DNA of 48,785 bases from CALAEC01 sp050692915 (GCA_050692915.1 JBOGVU010000012.1:1-48785), one strand, 5' to 3'. Shown: positions 23,632 to 31,559, counted from the first letter of the stretch. Made by a program: numbers and translations. Notes: a model not told the origin generated them from the letters alone.

Positions 23632-24284
23632 GGGTCCAGCCCGATCCACCGCTCGCCGGCCGAGCCGACCTCCTTCTTCCACACCGGCAACCGCTTCTTC
23701 ACCTCGTCGATCACGTGACGGCATGCATCGAACGCCTCGGCACGGTGGGGGGCCGAGCATGCCACCACCACCGTCCGCTCCCCCACGCCGAGCCCGCCCA
23801 CGCCGTGGAGGACGGCCACGCCCTCCAGCGGCCACTTCGCCGCCGCCTCCTCGGCCACCTCGCGCAGCACGCGCTCGGCCATGGCCTCATAGGCCGAGTA
23901 CTCCAGCCGCTCGACCCGTCCGCCCTCGGCCCGGACCGTGCCCACGAAAGCGACCGTGCCCCCGGCCTCGGGGGAGCCGACGACCCGGAGGGCCTCGTCC
24001 ACCGACGGCCGGTCCCGCAGCCCCACGGCGATACGGACCTGTCCCCCGGCCACCGGCGGGAGGAGGGCCACCTCGTCGCCCGGGCGGACCCGGCGCTCGG
24101 ACGGGACCACCTCGAGGTTGACGGCCACTTGGAGCGCGGAGGCGATCCCGGCGAACGACTGGTGCTGCCGGGTCACGGCCTCGAGGACCTGGCCCGCCGT
24201 GACCTTCTCGTCCAGGGAGACCGTCACCTCGGTCGCGCCGGCGCGATCGGCCAGCCCGCCGAAAAGCCTTACCCGGACGTTCAC
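23628..24284 (-). CDS. MoaD-MoaE fusion, molybdopterin synthase
   Basis: A 218-residue fusion of both molybdopterin synthase subunits. MoaD occupies about residues 1-80 (VRVRLFGGLADRAGATEV, ending LLPPVAGG) and MoaE about 82-218 (GTVAFVGTVRAE, RLEYSAYEAMAERVL, VVVACSAPHRAEAFDACRHVIDEVK, LPVWKKE). The Gly-Gly that normally is the free thiocarboxylated end of MoaD is here followed by MoaE sequence. Either the chain is cut after it, or the enzyme uses another sulfur carrier. Overlaps moeA and the mogA-xdhC gene by four bases each. Confidence 0.88.
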   Translation of the reverse strand: MNVRVRLFGGLADRAGATEVTVSLDEKVTAGQVLEAVTRQHQSFAGIASALQVAVNLEVVPSERRVRPGDEVALLPPVAGGQVRIAVGLRDRPSVDEALRVVGSPEAGGTVAFVGTVRAEGGRVERLEYSAYEAMAERVLREVAEEAAAKWPLEGVAVLHGVGGLGVGERTVVVACSAPHRAEAFDACRHVIDEVKKRLPVWKKEVGSAGERWIGLDP

Positions 24285-25498
24285 CGGCCCCCCCCGGCCA
24301 GCGAGCCGCCCTCCCGCCCCGTCCTCGAGGCGACCAGCCCGGCCAGGATGGACAGCGCGATCTCCTGGGGCGTCCGCGCACCGATGTCGAGGCCGACCGG
24401 CGTCTCCACCCGCCCCTCCTCCACGCCGAGCTCCCGGAGCCTCTCCAGGTTCGGGCCGGCGTGCCGGCGGCTGCCCATCACACCGGCGAACCCGGCCCCC
24501 GCCGCCACGAGGGCCGCCACGTGCTCGGCCACAAGTGGCGCGTCGTGATCGGTGTGCACGACGTCGAGCTCCCCGGCCACGCCGAGCCCTTCCGGCGACT
24601 CGACCACCCGGCCGGCCGCCTCCTTGTGCTCCTCGGTGACCCGCTCGGCCCGGGGCTCCACCAGCACGGTGTCGTACCCGAGGTCGGCCCCCCACCCGAG
24701 GAGCCACCTCGCCACCGGCGTGGCCCCCAGTACGACCAGGGTGGGCCGGTGGGACGGCTTCGGCTCCAGGAACACCTCGACCGAGCCGAGCTCGTGCTCG
24801 TACGTCCGCACCACCGGCTCGCCGCCGTCAAGCACCCCCGGAGCGTCGGCAGCGGCGGCGCCGTCGAACTCCGCGCACCCCAGCGTCCCATCGACCGGGC
24901 CCGACCGCCCAACGACCAACCGCTGGCCCGGTCTGCCCGGAGGGGAGCCGTGGACACGGACGGCAGTGGCCACCACGATCGGCTCCGATGGGGCATCGGG
25001 AGAGGCGGAGGTGGGCGGCCGGTGGACGGTGTGACCGGCCAGGAGCTCCAGCGCGTGGGGCAGGATGGGGAGGACGGCCTGGAGGCTCTCCACGGCGCCG
25101 CGGGGGCCGCCGGGCAGGTTCAGGACCAGGGCACGGCCGATCGTCCCGGCCACCCCCCGGGAGAGATCGGCCATCGGCGTGCCGGCCCGACCCGCGGCCC
25201 GCATCGCCTCGGCCAGCCCGGGCGCCTCGCGCTCGATGACTGCCAGGGTGGCCTCCGGCGTCACGTCACGTGGCCCGAACCCCGTACCCCCGGTGGTGAC
25301 CACCAGCGAGGCCGACGCCGCGAGGTCGCGCAGAGCCCGCTCGATGCGATCGCGCTCGTCCGGCACGATCTCGCGCCGCACCACCTCGAAACCCGCCACG
25401 TCGAGGGCGTCCGTCACCGCCGGGCCGGAGGCGTCCTCGCGGGACCCCTCCGCCACGCCGTCGCTCACCGTCAGCAGCGCCACCGGCGGCCGGTCCAT
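24281..25498 (-). CDS. MogA/MoaB-type domain fused to an XdhC-family domain
   Basis: A 405-residue two-domain protein. Residues 1-160 are a molybdopterin-binding MogA/MoaB domain (ALLTVSDGVAEGSREDASGP, TTGGTGFGPRDVTPEA, LNLPGGPRGAVESLQAVLP), which adenylates molybdopterin. Residues about 170-395 are XdhC-like: DGTLGCAEFD, TLVVLGATPVARWLLGWGADLGY (Rossmann), FAGVMGSRRH and TPVGLDIGARTPQEIALSILAG. XdhC binds and sulfurates cofactor for xanthine-dehydrogenase-type enzymes. No such enzyme is encoded in this window. The ATG at 25498 has TAGCAT six bases upstream, a leaderless layout, and heads the Moco operon. Confidence 0.88.
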   Translation of the reverse strand: MDRPPVALLTVSDGVAEGSREDASGPAVTDALDVAGFEVVRREIVPDERDRIERALRDLAASASLVVTTGGTGFGPRDVTPEATLAVIEREAPGLAEAMRAAGRAGTPMADLSRGVAGTIGRALVLNLPGGPRGAVESLQAVLPILPHALELLAGHTVHRPPTSASPDAPSEPIVVATAVRVHGSPPGRPGQRLVVGRSGPVDGTLGCAEFDGAAAADAPGVLDGGEPVVRTYEHELGSVEVFLEPKPSHRPTLVVLGATPVARWLLGWGADLGYDTVLVEPRAERVTEEHKEAAGRVVESPEGLGVAGELDVVHTDHDAPLVAEHVAALVAAGAGFAGVMGSRRHAGPNLERLRELGVEEGRVETPVGLDIGARTPQEIALSILAGLVASRTGREGGSLAGGGR

Positions 25499-25504
25499 GG
25501 GCCG

Positions 25505-25510
25505 ATGCTA
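25505..25510 (-). promoter_or_regulatory. Leaderless -10 element of the Moco operon
   Basis: TAGCAT on the minus strand, six bases before the ATG at 25498. Confidence 0.4.
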
Positions 25511-25578
25511 CCGGCCGGACGTCTCGTCGGTGGGGTGCGGCGAACCTCCCCGCGTGAGATCCGACCGGATGTGGAACG

Positions 25579-26619
25579 ATGGGCCTCGTGCGAGCCTCAT
25601 CCCGCGACGGAACCGCCACCGAGGTCGAGCAGCGCGGCCTGGTCGACGGGTTCGGCCGGGTGGCCACCGACCTCCGGGTCTCGGTGATCGACCGGTGCAA
25701 CTTCCGGTGCACGTACTGCATGCCGGCGGAGGGGCTCCCCTGGCTGGCCCGTGAGGAGGTGCTGACGGCCGTCGAGATCGAGCGGCTGGTCCGTCTGCTG
25801 GTGGCGGCGGGGATCCGCGAGGTGAAGCTGACCGGCGGCGAGCCCACAGCCCGCCCCGACCTCCCCGACATCGTCCGGCGGCTCCGGACAATCGCTCCCT
25901 CGTTGGAGCTGTCCCTGACCACGAACGGATACCTCCTCGACCGGCTGGCCGCACCGCTGGCCGAGGCGGGCCTCGGCCGGGTCACGATCTCCTGCGACTC
26001 CCTCCTCCGGCACCGATTCGCCGAGATGACCCGCCGCGACGCGCTTGACCGGGTCCTGGCTGGGCTCCGGGCCGCCGGCGCGGCCGGGCTCCGGCCGATC
26101 AAGGTGAACTGCGTGGTGATCGGGGGGACGAACGACGAGGAGGCCGTGGCGTTCGCCGAGCTGGCCCGCCGGGCCGACGTCGAGGTCCGGTTCATCGAGT
26201 ACATGCCGCTCGACGCGGAGCGCCGGTGGGAGCGGGACAAGGTGGTTCCCTCGGCCATGCTCCGGGACAGGATCCACGGCGTGCACCCCCTGGTGCCGGC
26301 CAACGGGAACGGGCCCCAGCCGGCCACGGTGTTCCGGTTCGCCGACGGCGCCCCCGGGCGGGTGGGGTTCATCGCTTCCGTGACCGAGCCGTTCTGCGAG
26401 ACGTGCAACCGGATCCGGATCACCGCGGACGGACAGCTGCGGGCGTGCCTGTTCTCGCTGGAGGAGACGGATCTGCGAGCCCCGCTCCGAGCCGGGGCGT
26501 CGGACGGGGAGCTCGCGGAACTTGTTCGGGCCGCGGTGGGAGCGAAGTGGGCCGGGCACCGCATCGACCACCCCGACTTCGTCCGGCCGGACCGCAGCAT
26601 GTCGATGATCGGTGGCTGA
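25579..26619 (+). CDS. moaA: GTP 3',8-cyclase
   Basis: A 346-residue radical-SAM enzyme converting GTP to 3',8-cyclo-GTP, the first step of Moco synthesis. The SAM cluster motif CNFRCTYC lies near residue 40, LTGGEPTARPDL near 85, and the second [4Fe-4S] site uses CETCNRIRITADGQLRACLF near 272-291. The C-terminus ends in the conserved Gly-Gly tail (SMSMIGG). Transcribed divergently from the other Moco genes. Its last eight bases overlap the start of the transporter remnant that follows. Confidence 0.95.
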   Translation: MGLVRASSRDGTATEVEQRGLVDGFGRVATDLRVSVIDRCNFRCTYCMPAEGLPWLAREEVLTAVEIERLVRLLVAAGIREVKLTGGEPTARPDLPDIVRRLRTIAPSLELSLTTNGYLLDRLAAPLAEAGLGRVTISCDSLLRHRFAEMTRRDALDRVLAGLRAAGAAGLRPIKVNCVVIGGTNDEEAVAFAELARRADVEVRFIEYMPLDAERRWERDKVVPSAMLRDRIHGVHPLVPANGNGPQPATVFRFADGAPGRVGFIASVTEPFCETCNRIRITADGQLRACLFSLEETDLRAPLRAGASDGELAELVRAAVGAKWAGHRIDHPDFVRPDRSMSMIGG

Positions 26620-26757
26620 GGGCCGGTTCCGGATCGGGCCCGGCGAGGCCACAGGGGCCGTGGCCGATCTCGGCGTCCTGGTGCCGCTGGCCGGCTCGCT
26701 GATCCTGGTGAACGGCCTCGATCCCGGCGCCGTCCTGATCGGCGCCGGGCTCTTCCC
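26612..26757 (+). pseudogene. Truncated N-terminus of a MOT1-like sulfate/molybdate transporter
   Basis: GTG at 26612, overlapping the moaA stop, opens a frame whose first 48 codons look like the start of MFS_MOT1 putative molybdate transporters: FRIGPGEATGAVADLGVLVPL, then LILVNGLDPGAVLIGAGLF. Full family members are roughly 350-400 residues with about ten helices. Here similarity stops at codon 48, and the frame runs into the reverse complement of the neighbouring gene (stop at 26758-26760). A functional permease cannot be made. The likely cause is a deletion that joined moaA's operon to another locus, or an assembly misjoin. Confidence 0.6.
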
Positions 26758-27363
26758 TCAGTCGAGGGGGAAGGGCCCGGACCGGCCCGGGTCGTACTCG
26801 GCCAGCTCGAACACGTCCTCGTAAGCGACCACCACGTCGCCGGCCACCCAGAACGGTCGGGACCACCCGGAGGCCACGGCCGTGTACTGCCACCGGGCGG
26901 CCCGGAACCGGCCGGCCGGCGTGGCCACCTCCTCCTCACCCTTCAGCTCGTAGCGCTGGCGCATCGCCACCGGCTCGCAGGTGACCGGCCGGAGGTACAG
27001 GACCTCGATCTCCGCCGATCTGCCGAGCCGGTTCGCCGTCACCGCGTTGAAGCACGGCGAGAGGTAGTCGAGCTCCACCTCCGGCCCGAACGCCACCTCC
27101 ACCGCGGCGCCGTCCCGGACCGCCGTGGCGTGGTCGTCCTCCACGATGAGGGCCAGGTCGTGCGAGCCGGTCTCGATGCGCAGCCGGACCGGGCGCCACG
27201 AGGCGTCGACCACGAAGTCCACCACCTCTGGGTGGGGCTCGGGCACCGAGGTCTCGATCTCCGCGAAGTACCGCCATCCCGCCGGGCCCGGGGCGCACCG
27301 GAAGGACTCCGTCCCCACGGGCCGGCCCGTCCCGTCGAGGACCGAGTACCGTCCGGCCGGCAT
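26758..27363 (-). CDS. Conserved hypothetical protein, beta-rich
   Basis: A 201-residue protein without signal peptide or membrane helix. It looks beta-rich (RYSVLDGTGRPVGTESFRC, PEVVDFVVDASWRPVRLRIE, EVLYLRPVTCEPVAMRQRYELKG, TPAGRFRAARWQYTA), resembling DUF/lipocalin-like or glycolipid-binding-type folds. I cannot name a family with confidence. ATG at 27363 shares one base with the stop of the upstream MFS gene (TGATG), so the two are translationally coupled. Its stop lies at the break point of the truncated transporter. Confidence 0.65.
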   Translation of the reverse strand: MPAGRYSVLDGTGRPVGTESFRCAPGPAGWRYFAEIETSVPEPHPEVVDFVVDASWRPVRLRIETGSHDLALIVEDDHATAVRDGAAVEVAFGPEVELDYLSPCFNAVTANRLGRSAEIEVLYLRPVTCEPVAMRQRYELKGEEEVATPAGRFRAARWQYTAVASGWSRPFWVAGDVVVAYEDVFELAEYDPGRSGPFPLD

Positions 27364-28517
27364 CAGCCGGCACCCACGGGACGGTACCGGGTGAACAGGA
27401 GGACCAGCCCCAGCAGCGCCACAGCAGCTCCGAACAGGAACACGCCGCCGTACCCGAACCCGTGGGCCACGAACCCCAGGGCGGCCGGGCCGATGCCGAA
27501 GCCGACGTCCACCATCGCGGTGAACGTGGCGATGGCGGCACCTCGCTGGCCCGGCGCCGCGTCCCGAAGGGCCAGGGCCATCAGTGCCGGGAACGCCAGG
27601 GCCTGCCCCACCGCGTAGACGGCGGTGGCCACGAACAGGCCGGTCGTGGTCCCCCACACACCCATCAGCGCCAGTCCTGCGGCGGACACCACCAGCGAGA
27701 CCCTGGCGGCCCGGACCGGGCCCAGCGCGTCCGGCAGCCGGGCCCCCAAGAACCGGATGGCCAGCACGATCCCCGAGAACAGCACGAACACCCCCCGGGA
27801 TCCGGAGAGCCCCAGCTCCCTGGAGTACAGGGGGACGAAGGCGAAGAACCCCGCCGCCCCCCAGATGCTCGCCAGGATCGCGGTCCCTGGGAGCAGCGCG
27901 CCTCTGTGGATCAGCCGGGACGGCATGCCCTCGGTCCGGATCGTCTGGACCCGGACGCGAAGGGTCAGGGCGCCGGCCAGCAGGCCCAGCGCCGCAGAGG
28001 CCAGCCACACGAGGTCGAACCGGCCCTGGCCCAGCACGACCTCGCCGATGACCGGGCCCACGGCGATCCCGGTCCACAGCGCCAGCGAGAAGAAGCTGAT
28101 CGCCTCGCCCCGACGCTCGTCGGGAGCCATGTCGGCGATGGCGCTGGCGGCGCCGGTGAAGAACAGCGCCTCGCCGACACCGGTGAGGAGGCGCATGCCG
28201 ACCAGCGCGGGGACCGATCCGGCCACCACGTACCCCCCCACAGAGACGACGAATGTTCCGATCCCGATCAGCATCGGCAGCCGCCGTCCCCGCCGGTCGG
28301 CCAACCGGCCCGCCCACGGCCTCACCAAGAGTGCCGTGACGCTGAAGGCCCCCACGGTGACGCCGACCGACACGTCGCCGCCGCCGAGCGGTCCGCGGAC
28401 ATACAGGGGAAGCACCGGTAGCACCACCCCCACCGCCACGAAGTAGGCCAGCGTCGCCAGCGAGATCAGGACGAACGCCGGCGTGACGAGTCGATCCCGG
28501 TCACGAGCTCCCGGCAC
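27363..28517 (-). CDS. MFS transporter
   Basis: A 384-residue major facilitator with about 12 hydrophobic helices. The loop 2-3 signature reads GRLADRRGRRLPMLIG near residue 70, and MGVWGTTTGLFVATAVYAVGQ is in the C-terminal half. It is typical of drug/metabolite exporters (DHA1-like); the substrate is unknown. GTG at 28517 has TAGACT eight bases upstream. Confidence 0.85.
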   Translation of the reverse strand: MPGARDRDRLVTPAFVLISLATLAYFVAVGVVLPVLPLYVRGPLGGGDVSVGVTVGAFSVTALLVRPWAGRLADRRGRRLPMLIGIGTFVVSVGGYVVAGSVPALVGMRLLTGVGEALFFTGAASAIADMAPDERRGEAISFFSLALWTGIAVGPVIGEVVLGQGRFDLVWLASAALGLLAGALTLRVRVQTIRTEGMPSRLIHRGALLPGTAILASIWGAAGFFAFVPLYSRELGLSGSRGVFVLFSGIVLAIRFLGARLPDALGPVRAARVSLVVSAAGLALMGVWGTTTGLFVATAVYAVGQALAFPALMALALRDAAPGQRGAAIATFTAMVDVGFGIGPAALGFVAHGFGYGGVFLFGAAVALLGLVLLFTRYRPVGAG

Positions 28518-28525
28518 GGCCGCCG

Positions 28526-28531
28526 AGTCTA
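28526..28531 (-). promoter_or_regulatory. Leaderless -10 element of the MFS gene
   Basis: TAGACT on the minus strand, eight bases before the GTG at 28517. Confidence 0.38.
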
Positions 28532-28542
28532 GCGGCTTCGGA

Positions 28543-29550
28543 TCAGGTCACGGGGAACGGCCACTGCCACCACCACGGGACCGGAGACGCTTCCACGCGC
28601 TCGACCCACTTCACCCACCAGAAGCCCCGCCGGCCCGGGGCCACCAGGCGCGCCGGGAAGCCGTGGCCCGGGTCGAGCGGCCGCCCGCCGACCCTGGTGG
28701 CCAGGAGCAGCCGAGGCAGATCTGCGGCGGGGAACCGGCGCGGATAGCCCGTGACCGACACCACCCGCACGCTCCTGGCCTCACCGACGTCCGGGAGGAG
28801 CCGCCACAGCCACGCTCCCTCCCAGACCTGGTCCGCGTACCAACCGCCGGTGCAGTCGAGGGTGGCCCGGAGCCGGTCGTCGAAACCGATCAGCTCCTCG
28901 TACGCCCACGTCCGCGACCCGTCGCCGGCCACGACCTGGAGCCGCCACGAGGCTGCGCCGATCGAGGGCACCGGGTCGTCCAGCCACTGCGTCACCGGCA
29001 TCTCCTCTGGCCGGCCCGACCCCCGCTCGTGGGAGCCGGTGAACCGCCGGTCCGCCCCGGGGAGGCCGGCCACGCGGACCAGGCCCTCCAGGCCCGCGTA
29101 GGCCACGCCGGCCCCGCCCAGGACCGCCCCAGCCCGGAGCAGGGTCCGCCGGGAGAGGTCGGTCCGCCGGGGCCGGACCCGACGAGCCAGCACGTGCCAG
29201 ACGGCCAGGGGGATCGACAGGAGCGCCGCGCCCACGTGCACCTGCATCGCGGTCACCGGGCCCACGTCCACCAGGAGGCCCGTGGAATGAAGGACACCGA
29301 AGGTCACCGCGGTCCCGGCGAGGACGGTGAGCGCCACCGACGCCCACGACCCCGGCCGGCGGCGACGGAGGCCCCGGCGGGCGATGGCCGACTTCCACGG
29401 CGCCAGGAGGACCAGGCCGAGGCCGGCCGCGCCGTGGGCGATCACGGCCACCCGGCCCCAGCCCGACCCGATCCCGTAGGCCAGGGCGCCGGTCAGGATC
29501 GCGGCCGCCAGGAGCACCAGGAGCGCCAGGTTCGTCCGCCGCCCGGCCAT
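28543..29550 (-). CDS. Membrane-anchored sulfite-oxidase-family molybdoenzyme
   Basis: About 335 residues. The N-terminal third has four membrane helices (LALLVLLAAAILTGALAYG, then VAVIAHGAAGLGLVLLAPW, SVALTVLAGTAVTFGVLHSTG, and MQVHVGAALLSIPLAVWHVLA) with histidines suited to haem-b ligation. A short linker and a hydrophobic stretch (RRTLLRAGAVLGGAGVAYAG) lead to an extracytoplasmic SUOX-type molybdopterin domain whose Mo-ligand cysteine is probably in LDCTGGWYADQVWEG near residue 230. This resembles the YedY/YedZ (MsrP/MsrQ) pair in one chain. ATG at 29550 is preferred because TACGCT lies seven bases upstream; GTG at 29553 is directly before it. Confidence 0.8.
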   Translation of the reverse strand: MAGRRTNLALLVLLAAAILTGALAYGIGSGWGRVAVIAHGAAGLGLVLLAPWKSAIARRGLRRRRPGSWASVALTVLAGTAVTFGVLHSTGLLVDVGPVTAMQVHVGAALLSIPLAVWHVLARRVRPRRTDLSRRTLLRAGAVLGGAGVAYAGLEGLVRVAGLPGADRRFTGSHERGSGRPEEMPVTQWLDDPVPSIGAASWRLQVVAGDGSRTWAYEELIGFDDRLRATLDCTGGWYADQVWEGAWLWRLLPDVGEARSVRVVSVTGYPRRFPAADLPRLLLATRVGGRPLDPGHGFPARLVAPGRRGFWWVKWVERVEASPVPWWWQWPFPVT

Positions 29551-29557
29551 CACCAGG

Positions 29558-29563
29558 AGCGTA
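29558..29563 (-). promoter_or_regulatory. Leaderless -10 element of the membrane molybdoenzyme
   Basis: TACGCT on the minus strand, seven bases before the ATG at 29550. It is only ten bases from the opposite -10 element. Confidence 0.4.
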
Positions 29564-29572
29564 TCCCGGGCG

Positions 29573-29578
29573 TATGCT
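29573..29578 (+). promoter_or_regulatory. Leaderless -10 element of the small helical protein operon
   Basis: TATGCT on the plus strand, seven bases before the ATG at 29586. It overlaps the earlier ATG at 29574, which therefore cannot be the start if this promoter is used. Confidence 0.42.
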
Positions 29579-29585
29579 GGCCGGC

Positions 29586-29825
29586 ATGGAGGCCCGGCGG
29601 GACTCCGAGGAGGTGTGGGACCTGATCCGCCGCGCGGACGATTTCGTCAAGTACTCCCCGAACCGTGATCCGGCCGCGGCCCGGGCGCAGGCCCGCCGGC
29701 AGCTCGAACGGGCTGCCGAGGCGGCCTCGGCCCTAACCGACCCCGCCGCCCGAGACGCCCTGACCGAGCAGGTCCAACGCCGCCTCGACGACCTCGACCG
29801 GGCCGGGGACGATGCCGACGGCTGA
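29586..29825 (+). CDS. Small conserved helical protein of unknown function
   Basis: A 79-residue, charged, all-helical protein (SEEVWDLIRRADDFVKYSPNR, then AARAQARRQLERAAEAASAL). No cysteines, signal or membrane helix. The heptad-like pattern suggests a short helical hairpin. It overlaps the following molybdoenzyme gene by 14 bases and so may be co-translated with it; a chaperone-like role is conceivable but unproven. The start at 29586 is chosen from the -10 element seven bases upstream. Confidence 0.7.
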   Translation: MEARRDSEEVWDLIRRADDFVKYSPNRDPAAARAQARRQLERAAEAASALTDPAARDALTEQVQRRLDDLDRAGDDADG

Positions 29826-30399
29826 GGCGAGCGCCCGGGTCCCGCCGGGCCAGCGGCTCACCAAGGGGTGGCCGATCCTCCACGCGGAGGGGATCCCGCC
29901 CTTCGACCCGGCCGCGTGGCGGTTCCGGGTCACCGGCGCCGTGGACCGGACCGCCGAGTGGAAGTGGGACGAGTTCCGAGCGCTTCCCTCGGTCACCGTG
30001 ACCTCGGACATCCACTGCGTCACCGGCTGGTCGAAACTCGACAACAGCTGGGAGGGCGTGGCGTTCCGCGAGGTCCTCGAGCGCGCGGGGCCCAGCGCCG
30101 GCGCGACCCACGCCTTGGTCGAGGCGCCCTCGGCGTACACCGCGAACCTTCCCCTCGACGCGCTCACCGACGACGACGTGCTGTTGGCCTGGTCGCACGA
30201 CGGCGCCCCGCTCCCCCCCGAGCATGGTGGCCCCCTCCGGCTCGTTGTGCCGAAGCGCTACTTCTGGAAGAGCGTGAAGTGGGCCGTGGGGGTCCGCGTG
30301 CTCGACCGGGACGTCCGCGGGTACTGGGAGGAGCGTGGCTACCACAACGAAGCCGACCCCTGGGCCGATCAGCGGTACGCGTGGCAGGAGAGCCGCTGA
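29812..30399 (+). CDS. Soluble sulfite-oxidase-family molybdoenzyme
   Basis: A 195-residue single-domain SUOX/YedY-type molybdopterin oxidoreductase. Motifs: LTKGWPILHAEGIPPFD near the N-terminus, VTSDIHCVTGWSKLDNSWEGV near residue 60 with the Mo-ligand cysteine, and LRLVVPKRYFWKSVKWA near 143. No Tat or Sec signal and no haem domain, so it is probably cytoplasmic. It is the second member of this family within 1.3 kb and a local consumer of the cofactor made by the neighbouring Moco genes. The substrate is unknown. Confidence 0.88.
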   Translation: MPTAEASARVPPGQRLTKGWPILHAEGIPPFDPAAWRFRVTGAVDRTAEWKWDEFRALPSVTVTSDIHCVTGWSKLDNSWEGVAFREVLERAGPSAGATHALVEAPSAYTANLPLDALTDDDVLLAWSHDGAPLPPEHGGPLRLVVPKRYFWKSVKWAVGVRVLDRDVRGYWEERGYHNEADPWADQRYAWQESR

Positions 30400-31289
30400 G
30401 CCGCCTCCTGGTGGCCACGACCGGCGGGCTCCACGATCTCGACGGGCTCGCCGGCCTGCAGGACCGCTCCCTGGTGGCGCTGGCCGGAGGGGCGGAGGTC
30501 GCCTGGGCTCTCGACCGGGAGGGCGCCATCCTCCGCTCCGACGACGGGCGGTGGGAGAAGGCCGGCACGCTGGCCGATCCTCGTCCCCGCTGCCTCCTCC
30601 CCCATGAGGACGGCTTGCTGATCGGCACCGCGGAAGCCCATCTGTTCCGGCTGCGCCGAGACGTGGTGGAGCCGGTGGAAGCGTTCGACGAGGTTGCCGG
30701 GCGAGACCGCTGGTTCACGCCGTGGGGCGGTCCGCCCGACATCCGCTCCCTGGCCGCGGACGCGGCCGGCACCGTCTACGCCAACGTGCACGTGGGTGGG
30801 ATCGTGAGGTCGACGCCGGAGGGCGGGTGGCGGCCCACGATCGACATCGAGACCGACGTCCACCAGGTGATCGCCCACCCGGATCGCGCCGGGCTGGTCC
30901 TGGCGGCCGCGGCCTTCGGCCTGGCTCGGAGCGACGACGGCGGCGAGACGTGGGCGATGAACGACGAGGGGCTCCACGCGCCGTACAGCCGGGCGGTCGC
31001 CGTCGCGGACGACACGGTCCTGATCACGGCCTCCACGGGGCCTTCGACCCGGCAGGCCGCCGTGTATAGCCGGCCGCTCGACGGGTCGGGGCCGTTCGAG
31101 CGGTGCGCGGGGGGGCTCCCGGAGTGGTTCCCGTCGAACATCGACTCGCACTGCCTGGCCGCCGAGGGCCCCAGGGTGGCCTTCGGGACGGCCGAGGGAC
31201 AGGTGTGGGCCTCCGCCGATCAGGGGCGAACCTGGGACCTCGCCCTCGACGGGCTCCCCCGGGTCACCGCCGTTCTGTGGTCGGCCTGA
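30396..31289 (+). CDS. BNR/sialidase-like beta-propeller protein, apparent CTG start
   Basis: A 297-residue predicted cytoplasmic beta-propeller with BNR-type Asp-box repeats: LARSDDGGETWAM near residue 180 and VWASADQGRTWDL near 272. Such proteins are often annotated as exo-sialidase-like or photosynthesis-assembly-like, but no catalytic set is visible, so enzymatic function is not claimed. The frame SRLLVATTGGLHDL starts with CTG at 30396, overlapping the molybdoenzyme stop as CTGA, with AGGAG (30386-30390) five bases upstream. The next GTG (30411) is 20 bases from that ribosome site and cuts into the first strand. Confidence 0.75.
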   Translation: MSRLLVATTGGLHDLDGLAGLQDRSLVALAGGAEVAWALDREGAILRSDDGRWEKAGTLADPRPRCLLPHEDGLLIGTAEAHLFRLRRDVVEPVEAFDEVAGRDRWFTPWGGPPDIRSLAADAAGTVYANVHVGGIVRSTPEGGWRPTIDIETDVHQVIAHPDRAGLVLAAAAFGLARSDDGGETWAMNDEGLHAPYSRAVAVADDTVLITASTGPSTRQAAVYSRPLDGSGPFERCAGGLPEWFPSNIDSHCLAAEGPRVAFGTAEGQVWASADQGRTWDLALDGLPRVTAVLWSA

Positions 31290-31325
31290 CCCCGAGGTCA
31301 GCGCAGCTTCGGCAGATCTCCAGCT

Positions 31326-31559
31326 TCAGGAAGTCCGGGCGGCGGCCCGGCCGCCCTTCCGGCCCGCGGCCTGCTTCTGGGCCGAGGTACCGCCCTGCGA
31401 TCGCGTCGCGCGCCGCTGGCCGCTCCCCGACTTCTTGCCGCCCCGGCTCGACGCCCCAGGCGAGTTCGCGATGCGGGCGGCCCGACCCTTCGACATCCCC
31501 TTCTCCTTGAGCCGCTCGTACTGCCTCTCGTTCTTGACGCTCGGTCGCTTGTTCGGCAT
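31326..31559 (-). CDS. Small basic DUF7218-like protein
   Basis: A 77-residue, very basic protein. KNERQYERLKEKGMSKGRAA followed by RIANSPGASSRGGKKSGS is typical of small actinobacterial DUF7218-type proteins; the tail is Lys/Arg/Gly-rich and probably binds nucleic acid or is disordered. ATG at 31559 is preceded by AGGAGGTGA. A SigB-type promoter lies at 31584-31608, so it is likely stress-induced. Function unknown. Confidence 0.8.
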   Translation of the reverse strand: MPNKRPSVKNERQYERLKEKGMSKGRAARIANSPGASSRGGKKSGSGQRRATRSQGGTSAQKQAAGRKGGRAAARTS

